Part shown: positions 24,311 through 32,708 of the stretch, piece by piece | Layout of the letters: every line of letters begins with the position of its first letter | Numbering within the stretch: the stretch's first letter is position 1 | Origin: Sphingomonas sp. LHG3406-1 | GTDB lineage: Bacteria; Pseudomonadota; Alphaproteobacteria; Sphingomonadales; Sphingomonadaceae | DNA: 64,000 bases | NCBI RefSeq assembly: GCF_029637485.1 | Contig: NZ_CP069128.1 | Span: forward strand, 744,001-808,000 | Direction of reading: 5' to 3' | Position numbers and translations under genes: made by a program | Notes under the pieces: generated by a model | Databases searched by the model: none | Told to the model about the DNA's origin: nothing | What the model saw: only the letters and a program-made list of their open reading frames with translations

Positions 24311-26404
24311 GTGGACAGTCTGCTCGCCTTCTGGAGTCATGCGCTCGGTGCCGTGGCGATGAGCACGGTGCTCCTCTGGCAGCTGCGGGGATGGGCAGCC
24401 GGCCCGGCGCAGAAGCTGCTGCTCGGCGGCCTGCTGACCACCGCTACCGCCGCCTGGCTCGGCGGGGTTTCGGCTGGCACCATGCTCGCCGCACATGCCG
24501 AAACGGCCCGCAACCTCATCTGGGTGGCGATGCTCTTCATCCTCTCCGATGCCAGCAAGGCGGATGAGGGATCGGGCGGGCGGCAGCGTGCCGTCGCGCT
24601 CGTCTACGGCGCGGTCGCGCTGGTGCTCGGCGCGCAGGCGCTGGTCGACAGTCTCGGCGCCTTCGCGAGCCCGCACGACCAGCCGGCGCTGGAAGGCACC
24701 GCCATCGTCCTGCGCACCATCACTGCCGCCGGCGCCCTCGTTCTGGTCCACAACCTCTACGGCCAGACGGCCGTCGCCAGCCGCGGTCCGATGCGCCTGC
24801 CGATGCTCGGCCTCGCCTTGCTCTGGATGTTCGATCTCAACCTCTACACCCTTCAGGCGCTGCATCTGGCGCTTGGCGACACGCTCGGCGAGATGCGCGG
24901 AATCGTGGTCGCTCTCGCCGCGCCCTGCTTCGCCCTGACCCGCGCCGATAGCACCGCGTGGCGACCCAAGCTTTCGCGCGCGGCCACCTTCCAGTCGCTC
25001 TCGCTGCTCGCCATTTGCTCCTATTTCGCGATCATGGCGCTGCTTGCCGCCGTGCTCCGCGCCGGTACCTTCGACTGGCTGCGCGGCCTCGCCATCCTCG
25101 TCCTCGCCGGCATGACCGTCGCGCTCGCCGTCCTCCTGCCCAGCCGCCGCGCCCGCAGCTGGACCAGGGTCAAGATCGCCAAGCATTTCTTCGAGCATCG
25201 CTACGATTATCGCACGGAATGGCTGCGCTTCGCCGCGACGCTGGGTGCCGGCGCCTCGTCCGAGCCGCTCGCCGCCCGAATCGTCCGCGCCTTCGCCGAT
25301 ATTCTGGAAGCACCGGCCGGCCTGCTCATCGCACCCGACGACCTCGATCGAACAACCGTCGTAGCTTCCTGGCAATGGCCGGGCCGCCTGCCTGCCCCGG
25401 CCCTTGCCGGCGATGGGCTCGCGGCGCTCTGGCCGCAGCTCGGCGATTCCCGCGTGCTCGAACTTGACGCCCATCGCTATCGCTGGGGCTCGGCCGCCGA
25501 TCTCGCTCTTCCCGTACCCTCGTGGATGCGGGACGAGCAGTCGCTCTGGGTCGGCATTCCGCTCGTTCACGGCGAGACCGTCGTGGGCCTCGTCCTCCTC
25601 GCCGCGCCCGAGCTTCGCCGACCGCTCGACTGGGAAGATTACGATCTCCTCCGCACGGCCGGACGCCAGGCCGCCGCCAGCCTGTCCGAAGCCGCCTCCC
25701 AGCAGCGCCTCGGCGAAGCCCAGCGCTTCGACGAGTTCAACCGCCGCTTCGCCTTCATCCTCCACGACATCAAGAATCTGGTCAGCCAGCTGAAGCTGCT
25801 CGCCCGCAATGCCGAGCGCCATGCCGACAATCCCGAATGGCGTGCCGACATGGTCGCGACGCTGCAGGGTTCGGTCGGCAAGATGACCGACCTCCTCGCC
25901 CGCCTTGCGCCCGCCGGCGCTGGCCAGCCGCGCAACCCGCTCCGCGACGTCCAGCTTCGTCCGCTCCTCGCCGGAACGGTCGCCGGTCATCTCGGCCACC
26001 ATGACGTGCGCCTGCTCGGCGACAGCGGAGTCGAGGTGATTGCCGATCCGCTCGGGCTCGAACAGGCGCTCGGCCACCTCCTCGCCAATGCCGTCGAGGC
26101 CAGCCCGCCCGCCGAACCCGTCACCGTCAGGGTCGACCGCGCCGTCGATCATGCGCGTATCGAGATCAGCGACTCCGGCCCCGGCATGGACGCCGACTTC
26201 ATCGCCAACCGCCTGTTCGCCCCCTTTGCTTCGACCAAGGAAGGCGGCTTCGGCATCGGCGCCTTCGAGGCGCGCAGCCTCCTCCACGCCATGGGTGGCC
26301 GGCTCACCGTCGACAGCCGCCCGGGCGGCGGCACCCGCTTCACCATTTCCCTGCCGCTCGCCGCCAGCGAGTCCCACGACCTGCCCGAAAGACTGACCGC
26401 ATGA
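24311..26404 (+). CDS. prsK: PrsK, XrtA/PEP-CTERM-system histidine kinase
   Basis: A 697-residue membrane sensor kinase. Residues 1 to about 290 hold 8-9 membrane helices, unusual for kinases and characteristic of PrsK. Residues about 300-460 form a GAF-like domain. The phosphoacceptor region is NRRFAFILHDIKNLVSQLKLLARNA (HDIKN). The ATP-binding domain has ANAVEAS (N-box), ISDSGPGMD (G1), PFASTKEGGFGIGAF (G2) and GGGTRFTI. The stop overlaps prsR by 4 nt. In other bacteria the pair controls exopolysaccharide and PEP-CTERM protein genes with RpoN; no XrtA or PEP-CTERM gene is visible in this window. Confidence 0.92.
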   Translation: MDSLLAFWSHALGAVAMSTVLLWQLRGWAAGPAQKLLLGGLLTTATAAWLGGVSAGTMLAAHAETARNLIWVAMLFILSDASKADEGSGGRQRAVALVYGAVALVLGAQALVDSLGAFASPHDQPALEGTAIVLRTITAAGALVLVHNLYGQTAVASRGPMRLPMLGLALLWMFDLNLYTLQALHLALGDTLGEMRGIVVALAAPCFALTRADSTAWRPKLSRAATFQSLSLLAICSYFAIMALLAAVLRAGTFDWLRGLAILVLAGMTVALAVLLPSRRARSWTRVKIAKHFFEHRYDYRTEWLRFAATLGAGASSEPLAARIVRAFADILEAPAGLLIAPDDLDRTTVVASWQWPGRLPAPALAGDGLAALWPQLGDSRVLELDAHRYRWGSAADLALPVPSWMRDEQSLWVGIPLVHGETVVGLVLLAAPELRRPLDWEDYDLLRTAGRQAAASLSEAASQQRLGEAQRFDEFNRRFAFILHDIKNLVSQLKLLARNAERHADNPEWRADMVATLQGSVGKMTDLLARLAPAGAGQPRNPLRDVQLRPLLAGTVAGHLGHHDVRLLGDSGVEVIADPLGLEQALGHLLANAVEASPPAEPVTVRVDRAVDHARIEISDSGPGMDADFIANRLFAPFASTKEGGFGIGAFEARSLLHAMGGRLTVDSRPGGGTRFTISLPLAASESHDLPERLTA

Positions 26405-27771
26405 GCGATTCCGCGCAACTCCCCGTCCTGCTCGTCGTCGAAGACGACGAAGGCCTGCAGCGCCAGCTCAAATGGGCCTATGAGGGCTATCGCGTCGTCA
26501 GCGCGTTCGACCGCGCTGAGGCGCTCGAACTGCTCCGGCTGCACGAACCGGCGGTGGTCACCCTCGACCTCGGCCTGCCGCCGGATCCCGACGGCACCAG
26601 CGAGGGCTTCGCCGCCCTTACCGAAATCCTGCGCATCAAGCCCGACACCAAGGTCATCGTCGCCTCAGGCCACGGCGCCCGGGGAAGCGCGCTCAACGCC
26701 ATCGCGCTCGGCGCCTACGACTTCTACAAGAAGCCGGTCGACATCGACGACCTCGGCCTGATCGTCGCCCGCGCCTTCCAGCTCCACGCGCTCGAAGCCG
26801 AGAACCGCCGGCTCGAAGCGCAGGCCTCCGAAGGCGGCACCGTGCTCGGCCGAATCATCACCGCGGCGCCGAGCATGCTGAAGATCGCCCGCACCATCGA
26901 GCGCGTCGCCCCCGCCGACGTCTCCGTCATGCTGCTGGGCGCCAGCGGCACCGGCAAGGAACTGCTCGCCCGCGCCGTCCACGAGAAGAGCCGCCGCGCC
27001 GCCGGCCCCTTCGTCGCCATCAACTGCGCCTCCATCCCCGAGAACCTGCTCGAAGCCGAACTGTTCGGCTACGAGCGCGGTGCCTTCACCGGCGCGGTCA
27101 AGACGACTCCCGGCAAGATCGAGATGGCCAGCGGCGGAACCCTCTTCCTCGACGAGATCGGCGACGTGCCGCTGCCGCTCCAGGTCAAGCTCCTGCGCTT
27201 CCTCCAGGAGCGGGTGATCGAGCGCATCGGCGGCCGCCAGACCATTCCGGTCGACCTGCGCATCGTCTGCGCGACCCACCAGGACCTCGACGCCATGCAG
27301 GCGGACGGCCGCTTCCGTGAGGACCTCTATTATCGCCTCGCCGAGATGGTGGTCGCCATTCCGACCCTCGCCGAACGTCCGGGCGACGCCGTCCTCCTCG
27401 CCCGGCACTTCACCCGCCGCTTCGCACGCGAGCTCGGCACCCCCGTCACCGGCCTCGCGCCCGACGCCATCGACGCGATCGACAGCCATGCCTGGCCCGG
27501 CAACGTCCGCGAGCTCGAGAACCGCATCAAGCGCGCGGTGATCATGGCCGAAGGCAAGCTGGTCGGCGCGCTCGACCTCGACCTGCCCGGCATCTCGGAG
27601 GAGGCGTTCGAAGCGATCAACCTCCGCGCCGCCCGCGAGAAGGCCGACCGCCGCGCCATCCACCAGGCGCTGATCCGGACTGAGCACAACATCTCCGGCG
27701 CCGCCAAGCTGCTCGGCATCAGCCGCCCGACGCTTTACGACCTGCTGAAGCAGTATCAGCTCCAGCAATAA
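26401..27771 (+). CDS. prsR: PrsR, sigma-54-dependent response regulator
   Basis: A 456-residue NtrC-type activator. The receiver (residues 1-125) has VVEDDE, phosphoacceptor LDLGLPPDPDG and the KKPVD Lys. The AAA+ domain (about 140-370) has LLGASGTGKELLARAVH (Walker A), the sigma-54 contact GAFTGA in ERGAFTGAVK, LFLDEIGD (Walker B) and the arginine finger region FREDLYYRLAEM. The Fis-type HTH at the end is NISGAAKLLGISRPTLYDLLKQY. Translationally coupled to prsK. It would bind enhancer sites upstream of -24/-12 promoters. Confidence 0.94.
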   Translation: MSDSAQLPVLLVVEDDEGLQRQLKWAYEGYRVVSAFDRAEALELLRLHEPAVVTLDLGLPPDPDGTSEGFAALTEILRIKPDTKVIVASGHGARGSALNAIALGAYDFYKKPVDIDDLGLIVARAFQLHALEAENRRLEAQASEGGTVLGRIITAAPSMLKIARTIERVAPADVSVMLLGASGTGKELLARAVHEKSRRAAGPFVAINCASIPENLLEAELFGYERGAFTGAVKTTPGKIEMASGGTLFLDEIGDVPLPLQVKLLRFLQERVIERIGGRQTIPVDLRIVCATHQDLDAMQADGRFREDLYYRLAEMVVAIPTLAERPGDAVLLARHFTRRFARELGTPVTGLAPDAIDAIDSHAWPGNVRELENRIKRAVIMAEGKLVGALDLDLPGISEEAFEAINLRAAREKADRRAIHQALIRTEHNISGAAKLLGISRPTLYDLLKQYQLQQ

Positions 27772-27783
27772 GGACCGCCGGCG

Positions 27784-28140
27784 TCAGGCCGTCTCCTCCG
27801 GCCGGCGCGAGATCCAGGCCGCACAGGTCACGCCGACCAGCGCCGGCACGAGCATCAATGGCCACGGCAGCAGCCACAGGCCGACCGCCGCACTGGCGGC
27901 CAGCGCAACATAGGCGCTGCGCTTACCGCGGCGGCTGATGCTCCCGTTGGCACGCCAGGCGCGGATCGCCGGTCCGAAGCGCGGATGACCGACCAGCCGC
28001 GCCTCAAGGCGCTTGCTCCCCTTGGAGAAGAGGAAGGCGGCGAGGATGACGAAGGGAACGGTCGGAAGCAGGGGCAGGAAAAGGCCGATGAAGCCGAGCG
28101 CAAGGGCCACGAAGCCGAGGGCGAGGTACAGGATCCTCAT
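27784..28140 (-). CDS. YbaN/DUF454 inner-membrane protein
   Basis: A 118-residue protein with 3-4 membrane helices. The family signature is the N-terminal GFVALALGFIGLFLPLLPTVPF (FxxLxxGxxGxxLPxxPTxPFxxLA) followed by FSKGSKRLEARLVGHPRFGPAI. Function unknown in the family. It lies 13 bp from the prsR stop (convergent) and 19 bp after the ABC-F gene, so it is probably the second gene of that leftward operon. Confidence 0.88.
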   Translation of the reverse strand: MRILYLALGFVALALGFIGLFLPLLPTVPFVILAAFLFSKGSKRLEARLVGHPRFGPAIRAWRANGSISRRGKRSAYVALAASAAVGLWLLPWPLMLVPALVGVTCAAWISRRPEETA

Positions 28141-28159
28141 GCCGCCAAGGCCGCTGACC

Positions 28160-29953
28160 TCAAGATGTCAGCCCGTCTGCCAGCTCGGCGACCTCCAGCC
28201 AGCGCAGCTCCGCCGCTTCCTTTTCGGCACGCTTCTTCTCGATGCTCGCCATCAGCGCGGCAAACTTCTTCGGGTCGCGCGTATAAAGGTCGGGGTCCGC
28301 CAGCGCTGCCTCGTCCGCCGCGATCGCAGCCTCGATCTTCTCGATCTCGCCCGGCAGCCGATCGAGGTCCCGCTGGTCCTTGAAGCTTAGCTTCTTGTTC
28401 CCCGGCGAAGGCCGGGGCGCAGTGACTTCTGCCTTCTTCTTCGCAGAGGCCGAGGACTGCGCTGCCTTCACCGGCGCACGCCGCTTCGCCCAATCCTCAT
28501 AGCCGCCCGCGACCACGTCCACCTTGCCCGACCCGTCGAGCCCCAGCGTCACCGTCACCGTCCGGTCGAGGAAGTCGCGGTCGTGGCTGACGATCAGCAC
28601 CGTCCCCTCATAGTCCGCGATCACCTCCTGCAGCAGGTCGAGCGTCTCGAGGTCGAGATCGTTGGTCGGCTCGTCCAGCACCAGCAGGTTTGACGCCCGC
28701 GCGAACTCCCGTGCCAGCAGCAGTCGCGACCGCTCGCCGCCCGACAGTGATCCCACCGGCGCCTCGGTCAGCTCCGGCGAGAAGAGGAATTCCTTGAGAT
28801 AGCCCTTGATGTGCTTCTTGACGCCGCGCACCTCGATCCAGTCGCCACCCTCGGCCAGAACATCGCGCACCCGCTTTTCCGGGCTCATCAGCTTGCGCTG
28901 CTGGTCGATGACGATCCCGTTCAGCGTCTTGGCCAGCGTCACCTTGCCCTCGTCCGGCGCCAGTTCCCCCGTCAGCAGCTTGAGCAGGGTCGTCTTTCCC
29001 GCACCGTTCGCACCGACGATGCCGATCCGGTCCCCCCGCTGCACGCGCAGGGTGAAGTCCCTGATGATGGCGCGCTCGCCGAAACGCTTCCACACCCCTT
29101 CCGCGTCGATCACCGTCTTGGTCTTGGCATCGTCCTTCGCCAGCCCGAGCTTCGACACGCCCGGCCCGCCGATCATCGCCGCGCGCGTGGCACGCATCTC
29201 GTTGAGCTTCGCCAGCCGCCCCTGGTTGCGCCGCCGCCGCGCCGTAACGCCGCGCTGCAGCCAGTGGAGCTCGATCGCCAGCTTGGCGTCCAGCTTCTCC
29301 GCCGCCCGTTCCTCCTCCGCATAGACGCGCTCGGTCCACGTCTCGAAGCCGCCGAAGCCCACCTCTGCCCGCCGGATCTGCCCGCGGTCGAGCCACAGGC
29401 AGCTCTTGGTCAGGCGGGTAAGGAAGGTGCGGTCGTGGCTGATGACGATGAAGGCGCCCTGGAACCGGTTGAGCCAGCTCTCCAGCCAGTCGATTGCGGC
29501 AAGGTCGAGATGGTTGGTCGGCTCGTCGAGGAAGAGGAGGTCCGGATCCTGCGCCAGTGCGCGCACGATCGCCGCCCGCCGCCGCTCGCCGCCGCTCGCC
29601 GTCGCCGTGGTGCGCGTCAGGTCGATACCGAGCTGGTCGGCGATCGCTGCCGCCTCATGTGCCTCCGGCGCACCGGCGCCGCTCAGCACCCATTCTTCCA
29701 GGGTCGCATGGCCGGTCATCGGCGGATCCTGCTCGAGCATGACGATGCGCTTGCCCGGAACCACCGTGCGCTTGCCCTCGTCCGTGTCGATCAGCCCGGC
29801 GAGGCACTTGAGCAGCGTCGTCTTGCCGGCCCCGTTGCGCCCGATCAGCGCCAGCCGGTCCCTTGGCCCGACATAAAGGTCGAGGTGGCGGAACAGCCAG
29901 CCCTCGCCTTGCACGAGGCCGAGATCTTCGAAGGACAGGATGGGAGGAGCCAT
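28160..29953 (-). CDS. uup: Uup-type ABC-F ATPase
   Basis: A 597-residue soluble protein with two ABC domains and no membrane helices. Domain 1: GRNGAGKTTLLK (Walker A), ASGGERRRA (signature) and LLFLDEPTNHLD (Walker B). The P-site tRNA-interaction linker (residues about 230-290) is followed by domain 2: GANGAGKTTLLK, GSLSGGERSRLLL and LLVLDEPTNDLD. A C-terminal helical coiled coil (FKDQRDLDRLPGEIEKIE) marks the Uup subfamily, which acts at the ribosome and influences transposon excision. It was chosen over EttA/YheS because of this C-terminal domain. Confidence 0.92.
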   Translation of the reverse strand: MAPPILSFEDLGLVQGEGWLFRHLDLYVGPRDRLALIGRNGAGKTTLLKCLAGLIDTDEGKRTVVPGKRIVMLEQDPPMTGHATLEEWVLSGAGAPEAHEAAAIADQLGIDLTRTTATASGGERRRAAIVRALAQDPDLLFLDEPTNHLDLAAIDWLESWLNRFQGAFIVISHDRTFLTRLTKSCLWLDRGQIRRAEVGFGGFETWTERVYAEEERAAEKLDAKLAIELHWLQRGVTARRRRNQGRLAKLNEMRATRAAMIGGPGVSKLGLAKDDAKTKTVIDAEGVWKRFGERAIIRDFTLRVQRGDRIGIVGANGAGKTTLLKLLTGELAPDEGKVTLAKTLNGIVIDQQRKLMSPEKRVRDVLAEGGDWIEVRGVKKHIKGYLKEFLFSPELTEAPVGSLSGGERSRLLLAREFARASNLLVLDEPTNDLDLETLDLLQEVIADYEGTVLIVSHDRDFLDRTVTVTLGLDGSGKVDVVAGGYEDWAKRRAPVKAAQSSASAKKKAEVTAPRPSPGNKKLSFKDQRDLDRLPGEIEKIEAAIAADEAALADPDLYTRDPKKFAALMASIEKKRAEKEAAELRWLEVAELADGLTS

Positions 29954-29960
29954 GATCGTT

Positions 29961-30042
29961 CGTCATTGCGAGGAGCGACGCGACGAAGCAATCCATCTTC
30001 GCCTGTCCGCGGACCGGATTGCTCCGCTCCGCTGGCAACGAC
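29961..30042. repeat. Dispersed repeat with inverted arms (GAAGCAATCC type)
   Basis: CGTCATTGCGAGGAGCGACGCGACGAAGCAATCC at the left mirrors GGATTGCTCCGCTCCGCTGGCAACGACG at the right. This is a common interspersed palindromic element of proteobacterial genomes and unrelated to the GGCTTGACCCGG type. It lies in the divergent gap between uup and the next gene. Confidence 0.8.
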
Positions 30043-30118
30043 GGCCTGTCGCTTAGCTAACGACACTATTCACAAGTCATTCAATCCGCTCTGTTACAAG
30101 CCGAACCAGAGATTCGAC

Positions 30119-30409
30119 ATGCGTAGCTTCATCCTCCTCCTCGCGGCCGTTGCCGCCTTTTCGCCCGCAGCCGCGGCGGCCGAGCGGCCGCGCGACCAGG
30201 ATCGTGCCTTCCAGGCGACCCGCGAGGGCCGCTCGATGCCGTTGCCGATGATCGAGCGGCGCGTCCTGCCGTTCATGGGCGGGGCTGATTATCTCGGACC
30301 TGAATTCAACGGCCGCACCTATCGGCTGAAGTTCATGCGCGGCGGCCGGGTGATCTGGATCGACGTCGACGCCGCCTCCGGCCGCATCGTCGGACGCAGC
30401 GGGGAATAG
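30119..30409 (+). CDS. Small exported PepSY-like protein
   Basis: A 96-residue protein with a signal peptide (MRSFILLLAAVAAFSPAAAAAERP). The mature part RTYRLKFMRGGRVIWIDVDAASGRIVG is the beta-strand ending typical of PepSY-like modules (xxYxVxxxxxGxxxxVxVDAxTGxIL). It sits just upstream of a response regulator/kinase pair read in the same direction, the arrangement often seen where a PepSY protein modulates a PhoPQ-like sensor. The link is inference from proximity; a repeat element lies between. Confidence 0.8.
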   Translation: MRSFILLLAAVAAFSPAAAAAERPRDQDRAFQATREGRSMPLPMIERRVLPFMGGADYLGPEFNGRTYRLKFMRGGRVIWIDVDAASGRIVGRSGE

Positions 30410-30413
30410 TCAC

Positions 30414-30512
30414 CCGTCATCCCGGGCTCGACCCGGGATCCGCCTGCCTTCGCCCCGCAGGAACCAGACACGGGAAGAAGGCAGACCCCGGATCAAGTCT
30501 GGGGCGACGCTG
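30414..30512. repeat. Dispersed palindromic repeat, copy 3
   Basis: CGTCATCCCGGGCTCGACCCGGGATCCGCC at the left and GACCCCGGATCAAGTCTGGGGCGACG at the right, the same architecture as copies 1 and 2. Confidence 0.75.
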
Positions 30513-30603
30513 AAATGCGCCTCTCTCACGCCCCCCCTTCATTTCGCCAAAGCAACCGTTCATCTTGGCGCGTGTTAAGGTTCCCCAAAGGGAGAAAACA
30601 TTC

Positions 30604-31266
30604 ATGCGCGTCCTCGTTGTCGAAGATGAACCCTCGCTCGGCCGCCAGCTCCGGTCGACGCTCGAAGGTGCCGGCTATGCCGTGGACCTCGCCACCGACG
30701 GCGAGGATGGGCATTATCTCGGCCAGACCGAAAGCTATGATGCGGTCGTGCTCGATCTCGGCCTGCCCGAAGTCGACGGTCTCACCGTGCTCGACCGCTG
30801 GCGCAAGGAAGGCCGGCGCATGCCGGTGCTGGTCCTGACCGCGCGCGACAGCTGGTCGGACAAGGTCGCCGGCCTCGATGCCGGCGCCGATGATTATCTC
30901 GCCAAGCCCTTTCAGACCGAGGAACTGATCGCCCGGCTGCGCGCCCTCATCCGCCGCGCGTCGGGCAATGCCTCGTCCGAACTGATCGCCGGCGACATCC
31001 GCCTCGACACCCGCTCGGGTAAGGTCACCAAGGCCGGCGAACCGGTCAAGCTGACCGCGCAGGAGTACAAGCTCCTCAGCTACCTCATGCATCACAAGGG
31101 CAAGGTGGTCAGCCGGACCGAACTCATCGAGCATATCTATGACCAGGACTTCGACCGCGATTCCAACACGATCGAAGTGTTCGTGACGCGCATCCGCAAG
31201 AAGCTCGGCGCCGACGTCATCACCACCATCCGCGGTCTCGGCTACTCGCTGGAGGAGCCTGCCTGA
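30604..31266 (+). CDS. OmpR-family response regulator
   Basis: A 220-residue regulator. ATG 30604 (MRVLVVEDEPSLGRQL) has AAGGGAG upstream; the longer frame is the leader. The receiver has VVEDE, LDLGLPEVDG (phospho-Asp) and KPFQTEELIARL. The winged-helix domain has LTAQEYKLLSYLMHHKGKVVSRTELIEHIYD and ending ADVITTIRGLGYSLEE. Similar to PhoP/QseB-type regulators. One-base overlap with the kinase stop/start (TGATG). Confidence 0.93.
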   Translation: MRVLVVEDEPSLGRQLRSTLEGAGYAVDLATDGEDGHYLGQTESYDAVVLDLGLPEVDGLTVLDRWRKEGRRMPVLVLTARDSWSDKVAGLDAGADDYLAKPFQTEELIARLRALIRRASGNASSELIAGDIRLDTRSGKVTKAGEPVKLTAQEYKLLSYLMHHKGKVVSRTELIEHIYDQDFDRDSNTIEVFVTRIRKKLGADVITTIRGLGYSLEEPA

Positions 31267-32708
31267 TGCAGCACGTCGTCCCGGCGCCGGATACCCAGGG
31301 AAGCAGCACTTCCGTGGAACATACGGCCGGGACCCCAGGCAGGAAGGCTGGCGGCACCGGTTCGCTTACCCGGCGCATGATCGTCATCGCCGCGGTGTGG
31401 ATTTCTATCCTGCTCGCGGCGGGCGGCTTCGCGCTCGACCGGGTGCTGACCAACAGCCTCGTGCGCAACTTCGACGAGAGCCTCGAACTGGTGCTGCGCT
31501 CGATGATCGGGTCGTCCGAAATCGGACCCGTGGGCGAGATCCGCTTCTCCCGTCCGCCCGCAGACCAGCGCTTCATCGAAAGCTATTCAGGCAGCTACTT
31601 CCAGATCAGCCCGCTGCCCGCGGCCGACGGACGCGTGCCCGAGGTCGAGGATTATCCGTCGCGCTCCCTGTGGGACCGGCGCCTGACGGTCGACCGCGCC
31701 GTCGCCCGCGACGAGCTCCACAAATATGACAGCTACCAGTTCACCGGCGAGCCGCTGCGCATCGTCGAGCGCGACGTCATCATTCCCGGCAGTCCGGTCA
31801 AGTGGCGCTACCAGGTGGCGCAGAGCCGCGAAAACCTCGACGGGCAGCTCAAGGAACTCCGGACCACGCTGACCTGGAGCTTCGCCCTCCTCGGCCTCGG
31901 CCTCGTCGTCCTCGCCGCCCTGCAGACCGTCTACGGATTGTGGCCGCTGCGCCGGGTGCGCTCCGAGGTGGTGGCGATCCGGTCCGGCCAGCGCACCCGG
32001 ATCCCGGACGACTTTCCCGACGAAATCCAGCCGCTGACCCAGGAGATCAACCAGCTCCTCGCCCACAACGAGGAGCAGGCCGAGGAGGCGCGCCGCCATG
32101 CCGGCAATCTCGCCCATGCCTTGAAGACCCCGCTCACCGTCATCACCAATGCCGCGACGGCACGCGATCCGGAGCTCCACGACACCGTCTGCCGTGAGGC
32201 GACGACCATGCGCCGCCAGGTCGACCACCATCTCGCCCGCGCCCGCGCCATCGGCCGCCGCGCCTCCGCCCAGGCTCGCGCCGGCGTGTGGGAAAGTCTT
32301 GACGCCGTCCAGCGCGCCGTCACCCGCATGCACGAGGGCGCCACCGTCGACATCGCCGGCGACCGCAAGGCCGAAGTACGCGTCGAGCGTCAGGATCTGG
32401 ACGAGATGCTCGGCAACCTTGTCGAGAATGCCGCCAAATATGGCTCCGGCCGGGTGTTCGTCACGGTGGAGAAATCGGCGCCCTTCGTCGATATCCTCGT
32501 CGAAGACGACGGCCCAGGCATCCCCGAGGAGCAACGCGCCGAGCTGTTCACCCGCGGCAAGCGCCTGGACACGACGGGCAAGCCCGGCACCGGTCTCGGC
32601 CTCGCCATCGTCCGCGATGTCGCCGAAATCTACGGCGGGCGGGTGGCCCTGGAGGAAAGCGAGGACCTCGGCGGCCTGCTCGCCCGGCTCAGCCTCCCGT
32701 CTGGCTGA
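31266..32708 (+). CDS. Two-TM sensor histidine kinase (PhoQ/QseC-like)
   Basis: A 480-residue kinase. A Thr/Gly-rich cytoplasmic start is followed by a first helix at about residues 38-62, a periplasmic domain of ~150 residues (ELVLRSMIGSSEIGPVGEI...), a second helix (TWSFALLGLGLVVLAALQTVYGLW), HAMP-like (RSGQRTRIPDDFPDEI), then NLAHALKTPLTVITNAA (phospho-His, HALKTPL), NLVENAAKYGSG (N-box), VEDDGPGIP and GTGLGLAIV. HALKTPL is typical of the PhoQ-like group. Its 3' end overlaps by 20 bp the convergent hybrid kinase gene. Confidence 0.93.
   Translation: MQHVVPAPDTQGSSTSVEHTAGTPGRKAGGTGSLTRRMIVIAAVWISILLAAGGFALDRVLTNSLVRNFDESLELVLRSMIGSSEIGPVGEIRFSRPPADQRFIESYSGSYFQISPLPAADGRVPEVEDYPSRSLWDRRLTVDRAVARDELHKYDSYQFTGEPLRIVERDVIIPGSPVKWRYQVAQSRENLDGQLKELRTTLTWSFALLGLGLVVLAALQTVYGLWPLRRVRSEVVAIRSGQRTRIPDDFPDEIQPLTQEINQLLAHNEEQAEEARRHAGNLAHALKTPLTVITNAATARDPELHDTVCREATTMRRQVDHHLARARAIGRRASAQARAGVWESLDAVQRAVTRMHEGATVDIAGDRKAEVRVERQDLDEMLGNLVENAAKYGSGRVFVTVEKSAPFVDILVEDDGPGIPEEQRAELFTRGKRLDTTGKPGTGLGLAIVRDVAEIYGGRVALEESEDLGGLLARLSLPSG

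Noticed and set aside
24176..26377. 733-residue leftward ORF antisense to prsK
   Set aside because: prsK has all kinase motifs; the antisense is low-complexity Gly/Glu/Arg with no family signature.
28811..30409. 532-residue rightward ORF antisense to uup running into the PepSY-like gene
   Set aside because: Only its last 96 codons (from 30119) look like protein, with a signal peptide; the rest mirrors the ABC-F gene.
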